From NCBI GenBank assembly GCA_937967665.1, contig CALBSZ010000168.1, positions 1 through 49,064 on the forward strand: a stretch of 49,064 bases of DNA. Direction: 5' to 3'. The notes below the pieces were generated by a model. It did no database searches, was not told the origin of the DNA, and worked only from the letters and a program-made list of their open reading frames with translations. Numbering within the stretch: the stretch's first letter is position 1; every line of letters starts with the position of its first letter. Positions 7,251-16,034 of the stretch are shown piece by piece. Made by a program: the position numbers and the translations under genes. This stretch comes from an uncultured Planctomycetaceae bacterium (GTDB taxonomy: Bacteria; Planctomycetota; Planctomycetia; Pirellulales; Pirellulaceae).

Positions 7251-8093
7251 TTAACCGATCCTGGCTTTCAGTTCCGTAAGCAACTTCACGGCGTGTCCGA
7301 TCTCAGCCTTCTGCCGCTCGGGATCTTGAGGAATCTCGCGTTCGATGGTCAGCGGGCCGGCATACCCCAATTCGTCGAGTGTGCGAAGATAGTTCTCCAT
7401 GCCGACGTCCCCTTCGCCCAGAGGCACTTCCTGCCCCCACTCTTCACCCGGATGTGCCGCCCATTTGCCGTCTTTGCAGTGGATGCTGCGAACGTACTTG
7501 CCGATTTTGCGGAGCGCCGCGATGGGTTCGCCCGTACCGTACAAGATCATGTTCGCGGGGTCGAAGTTCACGAACAAGTTGTCTCGCTGCACGTCTGTAA
7601 GGAACTGCAGCAGGCCATCGGCCGACTCCTGGCCCGTTTCCAGGTGCAAGTCCTGGCCGTTGGCGCGGCAGTGATCGCAGACGTCCCGCGTCACCGCAAT
7701 CACTTCCTGGTACATGGGGTCGGCCGTATCGTGGGGCACGAAGCCGAGGTGCAGGGCGGCGACGCGGCAGCCAAGCAGCTTGGCAAAGTCCGCGATTTCC
7801 TTCATTTCCTGAGTTCGCTCCGCGCGCGTTTCCGGCGGCACCAAACCCACGGTACGGGAGACCGTGGGGATGTCTGCGTAGCTTTCTCCTTCAAACCCGC
7901 CGAAAACGCAGGTCAGGGTAATTCCCAGTTCTTGCAGGCGAGCCAGGAAGGCGGTGGCGTTCTCCGGAGTCCGCGCGGCCTTCGAGGGGGCGTGCAAGTG
8001 GATGGTCGGCACCCCCAATTCATGCGCCACTTCCAGTTTCACGCCGAGTCCCGCGTCGACACTCGTAAAAACACCGATGGGCCACTTTTCCAT
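7251..8093 (-). CDS. Sugar phosphate isomerase/epimerase (TIM barrel)
   Basis: Cytoplasmic xylose-isomerase-like TIM-barrel protein (AP_endonuc_2 family), 280 residues, without a signal peptide. Probable metal-site residues are in DLHLETGQE, VNFDPANM, SIHCKDG and IERE, one at the end of each relevant strand. Such proteins often act on inositols or keto-sugars together with Gfo/Idh/MocA oxidoreductases. That is the context here: it is the last gene of a likely three-gene unit, 33 bp after a Gfo/Idh/MocA gene. The substrate cannot be read from the sequence. Confidence 0.87.
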   Translation of the reverse strand: MEKWPIGVFTSVDAGLGVKLEVAHELGVPTIHLHAPSKAARTPENATAFLARLQELGITLTCVFGGFEGESYADIPTVSRTVGLVPPETRAERTQEMKEIADFAKLLGCRVAALHLGFVPHDTADPMYQEVIAVTRDVCDHCRANGQDLHLETGQESADGLLQFLTDVQRDNLFVNFDPANMILYGTGEPIAALRKIGKYVRSIHCKDGKWAAHPGEEWGQEVPLGEGDVGMENYLRTLDELGYAGPLTIEREIPQDPERQKAEIGHAVKLLTELKARIG

Positions 8094-8126
8094 GAGTTCT
8101 ACTCCGTTCGTTCAACTGATCCCGGT

Positions 8127-9986
8127 TCAGGTTGTTTTCGAGCCGAATTCGTTAATCAATTCGTCCTTCAGCGGGCCGGCAACCAATGCGTCGATCGTTT
8201 CGGCCAGGCTGCTCCCGTCCGAAGTCGCTGGACTGTGGATGTCAAACCAGGCGTCTTCAAAGCGAATGTAGCCGCCGCCCTTCGCCGAATTCTTGATGGC
8301 TTCGTTGGAGGTCAAGGCGATAACCGCGTCGGCAACGGCGATCTCGGGTCGACAGCGCGGCAGGTTTTCGGGACCGGGATTCCGAATGCACCACGCCCAA
8401 TGTTCGATTTCTTCGGTATAGCCACGACTGACCGGACCACTGGTGGCAGCCTTGGCGGCCGGCGCCGCGGGGCCGCTGGCCTGGGTGTCGATCACTGAGG
8501 TCGCGCCGCTTTCGGAAACCGAAACCTTGCTCGCATTGGAAGACTTGGCGAACAGCATGACTTCCGATTCTTTTTCCAGCACCAGGGTTCCCTTGGTGCC
8601 CATGATGATTTCGCCGTAGCCGCCGTAGCCGTTTCCGTTTATCGAGGAGTACGTCACGACGATCTTCTTGTTTTGGTCTTCGGAGTACGATGGAATGCCG
8701 TCCTCGCCTGGAACATCGGAAACCGGGTCCTTGTATCCGACGTCGAAATTCGGGCTATAGCCCGGCGCGGGGTACTCGAACGTGCAATAGACGTGATCGG
8801 CCGCGTCGCGGTCGAGCGGGAAAATGTGTCGGCCGCCGACGGCATGCACGGTAAGCGGATGAATGATCTCCGGCTTGCCGCTCCGAGCGGAATGCAAGGC
8901 GCTAATGAAGATCGTCGAAGCATCCAACTGGTGGCTGCCGAGTTCCGCCATCAGGCCGCCGCCCGTCCGTTCCCACAATCGCCAGCGCACCAGTTCCTCC
9001 AGCGCGGTCCGTTCGCGGCCGTTGGCCAGCGTGATGTCTTCGTAACCGTGATCTTCGGCTTTGACGATCTTGTCGAGATCCCAGGCTGTCCATTGCTTGA
9101 TGCGCTGAGCGATCAAGTTGGCTTCCTTCGGATCGCTGATGCCGCGGGCATACTTTTCCTTCATCGACTTCAGCGCGGACATGATCGTGTCGCGGCCCCC
9201 TTCACCACCGGGAAGGGCCTGCGCCCAGCTGTCGCGCCCCGGCAAATTGCCTCGATGCCACTGCGCGCGGATGTGATGGATCTCTCCGAGAATTCCCCAT
9301 TTGAGCAGATTCACGGCATTGTCATACAGAATGCTATAGTGCCGCTGATGTCCGGTGGCCAGCAGCTTGCCGGTCTTCTCCGCCACCAGACTCATCGTCT
9401 TGCACTGCGCGACCGTTTGCGCCATGAGCTTTTCGGTCAGCACGTGTTTGCCGGCCTGCATGGCCTTGACCGCAACCTTAGCGTGCAGGTGCAGCGGCAG
9501 CGCGATGATGATGCCCTCGATTTCCGGGTCGGCCAGCAGCGCCTCGTAACCGCCCACAATCGGGTTGTATTCCTTCAATTCCGGGTTGTCGACACACTCT
9601 TGCGACGTGTAGACTTTCGTCTTGCGAGCGACGTTTTCGCCGTAAACTTTGTTGAGTCCGGGGCGGGCCGCGAGCGCGGCGGGACTTGCCCAGTCGCCGT
9701 GAAACGCGCGGTGGATGCTGGAGGGTCGAATGTCGGCAATGGCCGCGACGCTGACGTAGTTGGGGTTGCACGCACCCAGCAACACGCAACCTTCGTCGCC
9801 CGTGCCGATGACGCCGATCTTGACGGGGTCGGCAACGGTGTCATAGCCGAAGTACATGGCGCCCAAACCGGCTCCACTCACGGCGCCGGCGGCAATGATT
9901 TCCTTCATGAAGTCGCGACGGTTGACGCCGACGGCTTCGTAGTAGTTGTCACGTCCGATGGCTTTTTCTTCAGGATTCGGATTCAT
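8127..9986 (-). CDS. Gfo/Idh/MocA-family oxidoreductase, Tat-exported, long form
   Basis: NAD(P)-dependent oxidoreductase of 619 residues. The Tat motif NRRDFMKEIIAAGAVSGAG sits after 21 extra N-terminal residues, an unusual placement. The Rossmann part follows (KIGVIGTGDEGCVLLG), then GIIIALPLHLHAKVAVKAMQAGKHVLTEKLMAQTV, including the EK step typical of the family. The protein is longer than typical family members, with insertions in the C-terminal half. Planctomycetes carry many exported members whose substrates are mostly unknown. The start overlaps the upstream DoxX-like stop as ATGA (9983-9986), indicating coupled translation. Confidence 0.88.
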   Translation of the reverse strand: MNPNPEEKAIGRDNYYEAVGVNRRDFMKEIIAAGAVSGAGLGAMYFGYDTVADPVKIGVIGTGDEGCVLLGACNPNYVSVAAIADIRPSSIHRAFHGDWASPAALAARPGLNKVYGENVARKTKVYTSQECVDNPELKEYNPIVGGYEALLADPEIEGIIIALPLHLHAKVAVKAMQAGKHVLTEKLMAQTVAQCKTMSLVAEKTGKLLATGHQRHYSILYDNAVNLLKWGILGEIHHIRAQWHRGNLPGRDSWAQALPGGEGGRDTIMSALKSMKEKYARGISDPKEANLIAQRIKQWTAWDLDKIVKAEDHGYEDITLANGRERTALEELVRWRLWERTGGGLMAELGSHQLDASTIFISALHSARSGKPEIIHPLTVHAVGGRHIFPLDRDAADHVYCTFEYPAPGYSPNFDVGYKDPVSDVPGEDGIPSYSEDQNKKIVVTYSSINGNGYGGYGEIIMGTKGTLVLEKESEVMLFAKSSNASKVSVSESGATSVIDTQASGPAAPAAKAATSGPVSRGYTEEIEHWAWCIRNPGPENLPRCRPEIAVADAVIALTSNEAIKNSAKGGGYIRFEDAWFDIHSPATSDGSSLAETIDALVAGPLKDELINEFGSKTT

Positions 9987-10894
9987 TCAGAACTCGCTTT
10001 CTGTTGAGGCGGACAGCATCGCATTCGGCCTGCGTGGATCAGGAAGTCCAAGCCGGCGTAATTCCCCGCGGCCAAGGCCGCCAGTACCCACAAACCAAGC
10101 ATCTCAATCAGTTGCGGCCAGATGGGAAGGGCCCCGGGGGAACCGGGCCATTGCGACAGGCAGACGGATAAAAGGAAAATCGCGCCCGCTGTGGCGGCCG
10201 TTCGCGAAAACAGCCCCAGGATCAGCAGCGCGCCGATGATCAGGTCGAACCAGCGAATCACCACGTCGATTGATTCCGAATCGAGCCAACGGCGTCCCGC
10301 GCGCGGGAGTTCCAGTTCGCCGGCCCGGCGTTGCTCCAACGTGGCGATGTCGTTCATCTGGGATTCGTATGTCGACCACATGACATCGACAATTCCCAGC
10401 AGCGGCGCTTTCTGGGAACGGACGTCACTCGCGATCGTGTTCGACTGTTCCACGAGCGACTCGACCTCGCTGCGTGCCGCATCTTCGCTGTTTGCCCGCA
10501 CCCGCTCGACCCCCTTCAGAAATCCATTGAGCTCCGGCTCCCAGGCCGAGAAAAACCAGTTGATCTGCTTGCGGAAGCGAGCGAGTGTCGCGTCGGCCTT
10601 CTTCTGCTGGCCGGCGTCGAAACCGTAGTGGTTCGCAACGTCCTGGCGGTACCGAGTGAAAGCGTCGACGGTGGCGTCCTTGTTCAACCGCGCGTAACCA
10701 TCCTTATCCCAAACCATGTTGTGATAGAGGGGGGCGAGCGGTCCTTTGGCGTTACCCAGGAACCCGGCCGAGTACGGTTTCGGGTCCCGTTGCTTCGCCG
10801 CTCCTTCCGTAAAGAAGTGCAGGCCGATGACAACTCGCAACGCCACGATCGCGATGACCGCACAAACGCCGAATCGGTATCGTGAAGTATTCAG
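9983..10894 (-). CDS. DoxX-like integral membrane protein
   Basis: A membrane protein of about 303 residues with a DoxX/DoxD-like layout: an N-terminal helix (VCAVIAIVALRVVIGLHFF), a long polar insert of about 120 residues, then three hydrophobic segments (FDLIIGALLILGLFS, AGAIFLLSVCLS, LGLWVLAALAAGNYAGLDFL). I place the start at a CTG (10892-10894), 8 bases after GAGGAG, because the first helix would be cut by the next in-frame start, a GTG at 10844-10846. No ATG is in frame. The gene overlaps the Gfo/Idh/MocA gene by 4 bases and probably heads that operon. DoxX proteins relate to quinone-linked electron transfer, which would suit a partner oxidoreductase; this is inference. Confidence 0.75.
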   Translation of the reverse strand: MNTSRYRFGVCAVIAIVALRVVIGLHFFTEGAAKQRDPKPYSAGFLGNAKGPLAPLYHNMVWDKDGYARLNKDATVDAFTRYRQDVANHYGFDAGQQKKADATLARFRKQINWFFSAWEPELNGFLKGVERVRANSEDAARSEVESLVEQSNTIASDVRSQKAPLLGIVDVMWSTYESQMNDIATLEQRRAGELELPRAGRRWLDSESIDVVIRWFDLIIGALLILGLFSRTAATAGAIFLLSVCLSQWPGSPGALPIWPQLIEMLGLWVLAALAAGNYAGLDFLIHAGRMRCCPPQQKASSE

Positions 10895-11110
10895 GACGGA
10901 GTCTCCTCGGTGGTGAAAATTGACTTCGGGTGAAACATGGTATTATTGCTGACGAAACGGCTCTTGCAAAGCCTGACAATCGCGATTCCGTTCGATCGTT
11001 TCGGCTCGGCGGTCGAATGTCTATAGTACAGCCACGGGACTTCCGGCAGTCCGGGTTCGCCAGCCCGCGTGAACGCCACCCCCGGCCGCCAGGACAAGGC
11101 AGGTTTCGAG

Positions 11111-12091
11111 ATGCGAATAGTACTCTGTTATCCTCAAAAAAAACACTACATCGATCAGGTCCTTCAGGTCGCGCCCGCGGCGGACGTCGTGGAAGCCAGT
11201 CAAGAAGAAATCCCTCAGGAAATCCTCAACGCCGACATCTTTTGCGGGCACGCGAAGGTGCACCCGCTACCGTGGAAAGACGTCGTCCAGCAAGGCAGGT
11301 TGCGCTGGATTCAATCGTCGGCCGCCGGACTGGATCATTGCCTGACCGACCCCGTCATCCACTCGAATATCGTCGTCACCAGCGCCTCCGGTCTGTTCGC
11401 GGATCAGGTTGCCGAACAGACCCTGGCGCTACTCATGGGCGTACTGCGCAGCCTGCCGGCGTTCTTTGTCGCGGCCACCAGGCGAGAATTCCTTCGTCTT
11501 CCCACGCGCGACCTGCGCGGGCTGACCGTGGGAATTGTAGGCCTGGGAGGAAATGGTCGTCGAGTGGCCCAGGTTCTGGCGCCCTGGAAGGTCCGCATCC
11601 TGGCGACCGACATGTTCCCCGACGACAAGCCTGCCGAGGTCGCGGAATTGTATCCCGCCGAACAGCTGGACACCTTGCTCGCCGCCTCGGATATCGTCGT
11701 TCTCTGCGTGCCACTCAACTCACAGACGCGAGGGCTGATGAACGCGGCCAGATTCGCGCGGATGCGGCCGAATTCGATCTTGATCAACGTGGCGCGCGGG
11801 CAAGTGGTCGTAGAGCGAGACCTGGTTGACGCGCTTGAATCCGGACATCTCTACGGCGCTGGCCTGGACGTCACCGAAGTCGAACCGCTGCCTCCGGAAA
11901 GCAAGCTCTGGGAGTTGCCTCGTGTGATCATCACGCCGCACGTCGGCGCCCAATCGGCGCGGCGAGAGGATGATACGACCGACTTCTTTTGCGAGAACCT
12001 TTCGCGTTATCTGCAAGGCCTGACGCTCTGGAACGTGGTGGACAAGAACCTTGGTTTTCCAAAGCCAAAGGATCGCTACGTGCGGGCTTAA
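11111..12091 (+). CDS. D-2-hydroxyacid dehydrogenase (NAD-dependent)
   Basis: Cytoplasmic oxidoreductase of the phosphoglycerate/lactate dehydrogenase family, 326 residues. The NAD site reads GIVGLGGNGRRVA (about 139-151). Catalytic residues are visible as Arg in NVARGQVV, Glu in DVTEVEPLP and His in IITPHVGAQS. The ATG at 11111 was preferred over an upstream start because the fold then begins with the usual MRIVLCYP strand. It is divergent from the DoxX-like operon. Substrate is not determinable. Confidence 0.9.
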   Translation: MRIVLCYPQKKHYIDQVLQVAPAADVVEASQEEIPQEILNADIFCGHAKVHPLPWKDVVQQGRLRWIQSSAAGLDHCLTDPVIHSNIVVTSASGLFADQVAEQTLALLMGVLRSLPAFFVAATRREFLRLPTRDLRGLTVGIVGLGGNGRRVAQVLAPWKVRILATDMFPDDKPAEVAELYPAEQLDTLLAASDIVVLCVPLNSQTRGLMNAARFARMRPNSILINVARGQVVVERDLVDALESGHLYGAGLDVTEVEPLPPESKLWELPRVIITPHVGAQSARREDDTTDFFCENLSRYLQGLTLWNVVDKNLGFPKPKDRYVRA

Positions 12092-12258
12092 GGCAGCGAG
12101 CACGCTGGCAACGGGAGAAATGCCCCACCGGAAAGTTGCGTCCAAAACGACGGCGAATGCCACTTTCGGCTGGACGTTTTCTTTCAAAATCAATTACAAT
12201 TAGACTTAAACGTTCATTCCGATGGCAATCATAATGTTTTATCGCATCCTTCATAATC

Positions 12259-13425
12259 ATGCTTACAACAACGCAACAAGATCGCAATGTCACCGTGACC
12301 CCGGGTGGCAAACAGCCGGCTCGCGCCCCGAACGAGCTGCTGGAGCGATATGACCGGCTGGTCGACGTCAAACGCTTCAACTGGACATCCCATCAGCGGC
12401 TGCTCAAGCTGCTGGGAGCGGGAGGGCAGGGCGTTGTCTATCTAACCGAACGGCGCGGCGCCGATGGTTTCACATTGCCGGTGGCATTAAAGATTTTTTC
12501 GCCGGAGCGTTACGAGTCGGCGCAGAAATACGATGCCGCCATGCTGCGCTGCGCCCACATCGCGGCGCGCGTCGCGCAGATCCAGCACGATAACTTGCTA
12601 GACGTGCGAAACTTCCTCGATCGCAACCGCATTCGCATGATGGTCATGGAATGGGTCGACGGCTACGACCTCCAGCGACTGCTGGTCCCCGCCATGTTGC
12701 AACGGGTTCGCGACCGAGTGAGCAATCGTCGCTGGGAGTACATCAATCGCGTCATTGTGACGGCGGGTCCCCAGCAACCGCGCTTGAAACCCGGTATCGC
12801 CGTGGCAATCGTACGTGACTGCCTGGCGGCGTTGGCGGCGCTGCATCGCGAAGAGATCGTGCACGGCGACATAAAGCCGTCGAACATCATGTTGAAACGA
12901 ACCGGACACGCGAAGATTGTCGATATCGGATCGGCGTTTGAAATGGCCGATCCGCCTCCCACGCGTACCTGCACGCCCGCCTACGCGGCGCCCGAAGTCT
13001 TGGAAGGGAACGACATCACGCCGCGCAGCGACCTGGCCGCGCTGGGATACGTGCTGATCGAGTTGCTGTCCGGCCAGCCGCTGTTTCATCACTCGACAAA
13101 CTACAAGGAACTGCTGGCGGCCAAACGGGCGCTACCGAAACAACTGTATGAATTATTGCCCCACGATGTGACGGTTAATGAATTGCTCATGAACTTCTGC
13201 CGCGGTCTGATCGCGCCCGATCCGATGCGGCGGTTTCCCAGCGCCGAGGCGGCTGACCTGCTGAAGGAAGGGGCCGCTGCGTTCCACCGGCAATTGGTGT
13301 TCGGCAACATGTCCAGCGAATACAACAACGAAATTCGCATGTGGCTCGAAGAACTCAAGGAACTGGACGAACTGTCCGAGCAGAACCCCGGACCAACCAG
13401 TCAGGAATGGCAAGAGGACCAGTAG
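12259..13425 (+). CDS. Soluble Hanks-type Ser/Thr protein kinase with variant motifs
   Basis: A 388-residue protein kinase-like protein. The glycine loop is GAGGQGVVY (53-61), the ATP-anchoring Lys is in VALKIF (78), the catalytic loop is HGDIKPSN (202-209), and the activation site reads DIG (222-224) where DFG is usual. The APE motif is in AYAAPEVL (244-246). HGD in place of HRD means the RD-type arginine is absent. An insert lies between the N and C lobes (about 145-178). No membrane segment or sensor domain follows the kinase domain. No ribosome site precedes the ATG; a weak CATAAT at 12230-12235 could place a very short leader. Core Lys and Asp are present, so activity is likely. Confidence 0.88.
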   Translation: MLTTTQQDRNVTVTPGGKQPARAPNELLERYDRLVDVKRFNWTSHQRLLKLLGAGGQGVVYLTERRGADGFTLPVALKIFSPERYESAQKYDAAMLRCAHIAARVAQIQHDNLLDVRNFLDRNRIRMMVMEWVDGYDLQRLLVPAMLQRVRDRVSNRRWEYINRVIVTAGPQQPRLKPGIAVAIVRDCLAALAALHREEIVHGDIKPSNIMLKRTGHAKIVDIGSAFEMADPPPTRTCTPAYAAPEVLEGNDITPRSDLAALGYVLIELLSGQPLFHHSTNYKELLAAKRALPKQLYELLPHDVTVNELLMNFCRGLIAPDPMRRFPSAEAADLLKEGAAAFHRQLVFGNMSSEYNNEIRMWLEELKELDELSEQNPGPTSQEWQEDQ

Positions 13426-13658
13426 CGCTCGCTGATCCCCCGCAGGTTGCGGCGATTGGTTGATCCCGTCGCAAATACAACTTCCACAACTTCAGGCGTC
13501 GCGATAGCGCTGCTAGCACTGCTGCAAGCGGGTTCGCGTTTTCCCAAATTTGTTCTCGATATTTACTCTGCAACGCTGACTTCTCACTTTCCCTGTTTTG
13601 CGAAACGGGGTACTCTACGAAATCGAACGTTCGTAATCATCTCAACGGAGTGAGAGTT

Positions 13659-15191
13659 ATGGTTTCGCAAGCGCTGTTGCTTGGCTGGATGTCGCTGGGA
13701 ATCAACTACGGTTGGCAACCCGCCCCGGAAGGCGGCTTGGAATACATTGTGCAGGTCGAGCCGAGTCTGGTCGACGCGCTGCTGCGCGGCCAATCGTTGG
13801 TCAGCGAGATTCCGGGCAATGTCCGCAACCTGCGCCGCGTTCGCGTTCGCATCGGCAACGACGAAGTGCCTCGCCAGGGCGTTCCGTTGACGGCGCCGAG
13901 TTGGCAGACGGCGCCGCGAGGCGATTTGGAACTCCAGATCGAAATCAATCGCGATTACGTGCAGGCCATGCTGCAAGGGAGAGAATATGTCTCCGATATT
14001 CCGCCCGATACGGCCGGCTTGCGTCGCTGCAGCATTCGCGTGGGCGAACAGACGATTGCGTTGGTGAGTGCCGAAGAACCGGAAGTGCGCGGGCAGTCGC
14101 CGGTGGAGCCGGCAAGGAGTTTCGCGCCGCAAGCGTTCAGCAATCCGCCCATGTTCAAGAGCACTACGCCCGCGGCGAATGACTCCAATGCGAACACTCA
14201 GGCAGCCAGCAATCAGCCCGCGAGTAACTCAACAGCGGATCGGATTCGCATTCCCATTTCTGAAAACGTCGAGATTACCGGTGACCGCAGCGGGATCGCG
14301 GTCGAAGCTCCGAAACTTGTCGGCGATTCGCGGTTCGCCGTTACCGCTCGTGCTCCGGACCGGAATCTCGGTTCGACCGAAACCAACCAGCCAGCCGACA
14401 CGCAACCCAACAATCGACGCTCGATCGTGGTGGACGACAACAGTTGGCAGTCGACGGGCCCCGCCGCCAACGAGAAATCCTTCACCTTCGGCCAGGCGCG
14501 CGACACCACGCAGCCGGCGGGTTCAAACTTTACCACGCCGCCCGGCTTCAACGGAAATGTCTCGGCAGCGGGCAGCAATAACAACCCGGCCAACACGGCG
14601 ACCACGCAATTTTCGACAGGTACCAATCAAGCAACTTCCCAGAACGGTCAATCGCCGTTTTCGGGGTTCAGCGAGCCGCCGCGTTTTAGTAACCAAACAA
14701 CCGCTCCGACGTTCACTCCTCAGACCGGCCAGAACGTCCTGGCACCGCCGGCGCAACCGTCCTCGACTTACTCCAATTTCAATCAACCAAACGCCGCCAC
14801 CCCCGAGACGCAGCCGCTGCCGCAAGTCCCGCAGCAACAGGCATTGCAACAACAGCAGACACCGCAACAACAGCAGCAACCAGCGCAACAACAGCAGACG
14901 CCGCAGTCGATGTTGGTGGCATCCAATCCCTCGCCAGCCACCACGCCGACATACCAGGTGCCGCTCCCGGTGGGAGCGACGAATCCCGGATCGCTGGCCA
15001 ATGCCTATTCCGGCGCGGACAGCAGGTCCAAGAACGAGGAAGATCCTTGGGTGCCGTTGATGCTCACAACACTCGTGCTGTTCGCGTCACTCAGCGGCAA
15101 CATCTACTTAGGCTGGATGTACTGGGGCGTCCGCGAACGCTACCAGATCATTTCCGATCAGCGCCGCCGTTCCCGCGACGTGAACCTGTAA
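13659..15191 (+). CDS. Membrane-anchored Q/N-rich protein with two N-terminal repeats
   Basis: A 510-residue protein of no recognised family. After a short hydrophobic start, two homologous units of about 50 residues follow (about 25-75 and 92-140), each with the pattern EYIVQVEP.VDALLRGQSLVS-IP...LRR and ending in a RIGNDEV or RVGEQTI strand. The middle is low-complexity, rich in Asn, Thr, Pro and Gln, with runs such as QQQQTPQQQQQP near residues 400-420. One membrane segment near the C terminus (PLMLTTLVLFASLSGNIYLGWMYWG) is followed by a basic tail. The ATG at 13659, 8 bases after CGGAG, is preferred over a GTG at 13650. A linker-bearing membrane or cell-envelope protein is the most that can be said. 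Confidence 0.75.
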   Translation: MVSQALLLGWMSLGINYGWQPAPEGGLEYIVQVEPSLVDALLRGQSLVSEIPGNVRNLRRVRVRIGNDEVPRQGVPLTAPSWQTAPRGDLELQIEINRDYVQAMLQGREYVSDIPPDTAGLRRCSIRVGEQTIALVSAEEPEVRGQSPVEPARSFAPQAFSNPPMFKSTTPAANDSNANTQAASNQPASNSTADRIRIPISENVEITGDRSGIAVEAPKLVGDSRFAVTARAPDRNLGSTETNQPADTQPNNRRSIVVDDNSWQSTGPAANEKSFTFGQARDTTQPAGSNFTTPPGFNGNVSAAGSNNNPANTATTQFSTGTNQATSQNGQSPFSGFSEPPRFSNQTTAPTFTPQTGQNVLAPPAQPSSTYSNFNQPNAATPETQPLPQVPQQQALQQQQTPQQQQQPAQQQQTPQSMLVASNPSPATTPTYQVPLPVGATNPGSLANAYSGADSRSKNEEDPWVPLMLTTLVLFASLSGNIYLGWMYWGVRERYQIISDQRRRSRDVNL

Positions 15192-15207
15192 CGCCGAGCG
15201 TGTGTAG

Positions 15208-15225
15208 GCCAGGATCTGTCCTGGC
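15208..15225. repeat. Short hairpin between convergent genes
   Basis: GCCAGGA (15208-15214) and TCCTGGC (15219-15225) form a 7-bp stem around TCTG, in the 55-bp gap between two convergent genes. There is no T-run, so it may be a bidirectional transcription barrier or a repeat remnant, not a classical terminator. Confidence 0.4.
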
Positions 15226-15246
15226 AAAGCTGCTTCGGCATGCAAC

Positions 15247-15945
15247 TCAGCAAAGACCGTCCATCGCTGTCAGGCCGACTGGTTCCCGACTGGCGAAGGG
15301 TTCGCCGTAAGCCGTCCCAATCAGGCTTCCCCAGTAGGCCGCCTTGTCTCGCTGCGTCTCCAGGAAAGTGGGCGACGCTTGCAGCCGGCCCTGCACAAAC
15401 TGACTCTGGTAGCAAGCCAGCGCGTCGCGCTTCTGCGGCCATGCCGCGGTGATGTCCAGCACGAAAGCCGGCTGGGGCGCGTGTTTCAGATGGACGCAGT
15501 AGTAGTAGTAGATACGGTCCGGATGGAAGGGTTCGCCGGGCATTTGGGTCTTGGTGAGTTTGCTCCAAAACCTGGCGGCTTCGATCAGCTGCGTGGCGGC
15601 GACGTGGTCGGGATGCGAGTCCTCCCAGTAGGGCGCGAACAGCCATCGCGGCCGCGCTTGCCGGATCGCTCCCGCCAGCAATTCGCGATTTTCGAGTGAT
15701 GCTTCGAGCGAGCGATTGGGCAGGCCGAGGTTCTCGCGCCAGGTGACTCCCAGAATCCGACTGGCGGCCGCCGTTTCTTCCGCGCGGGTTTCCGGGCTGC
15801 CGTGCGGCGTCGGTTCACCGTTGGTCAAGTCGAGGATCCCGACGCGCCGGCCCCGGTTCAACATGTTTACAATCGCACCGCCCATGCCGAGTTCGGCGTC
15901 GTCGGGATGCGGTGCGATGACCAATGCGTCCAGGGAATCTGACAT
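15247..15945 (-). CDS. bshB1: LmbE/PIG-L deacetylase, BshB1-like
   Basis: Zinc-dependent N-deacetylase of 232 residues. Metal-binding motifs are APHPDDAELGMGG (11-23) and EDSHPDH (108-114). The whole-length pattern, including GILDLTNGEPTPHG, ENLGLPNRSLE, RIYYYYC, ALACYQSQF, AAYWGSLIGTAYGEPFASR, fits BshB1, which deacetylates GlcNAc-malate in bacillithiol synthesis. No bshA or bshC is in the window, so the bacillithiol role is inference and another GlcNAc-type substrate remains possible. The ATG at 15945 was chosen because longer forms would start upstream of a perfect TATAAT. It is transcribed divergently from the M32 carboxypeptidase. Confidence 0.85.
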   Translation of the reverse strand: MSDSLDALVIAPHPDDAELGMGGAIVNMLNRGRRVGILDLTNGEPTPHGSPETRAEETAAASRILGVTWRENLGLPNRSLEASLENRELLAGAIRQARPRWLFAPYWEDSHPDHVAATQLIEAARFWSKLTKTQMPGEPFHPDRIYYYYCVHLKHAPQPAFVLDITAAWPQKRDALACYQSQFVQGRLQASPTFLETQRDKAAYWGSLIGTAYGEPFASREPVGLTAMDGLC

Positions 15946-15952
15946 TCGCCCG

Positions 15953-15958
15953 ATTATA
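15953..15958 (-). promoter_or_regulatory. Consensus -10 box for the BshB1-like gene (leaderless)
   Basis: On the minus strand a perfect TATAAT ends 7 bases before the ATG at 15945, so the transcript would begin at or next to the start codon. A weak -35 candidate TTGTTC lies about 15 bases further up. No Shine-Dalgarno sequence lies between -10 box and ATG, consistent with leaderless translation. Confidence 0.5.
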
Positions 15959-16034
15959 TCCGATTCCCTACGTGAACAAACGGGCTCGGTCGTGTACATT
16001 CGGCGTTTTCCCGCAAGCGTAAACAGGAGCCGAT

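Noticed and set aside
7155..8498. Long open frame on the plus strand (447 codons)
   Set aside because: It lies antisense to the sugar isomerase and Gfo/Idh/MocA genes, which have full family signatures. High GC content opens such shadow frames.
8673..10007. 444-codon plus-strand open frame
   Set aside because: Antisense to the Gfo/Idh/MocA gene; the translation has no family features.
12206..12235. Promoter TTAAAC/CATAAT before the soluble kinase
   Set aside because: Both boxes match poorly and spacing is 18; not strong enough for a separate feature.
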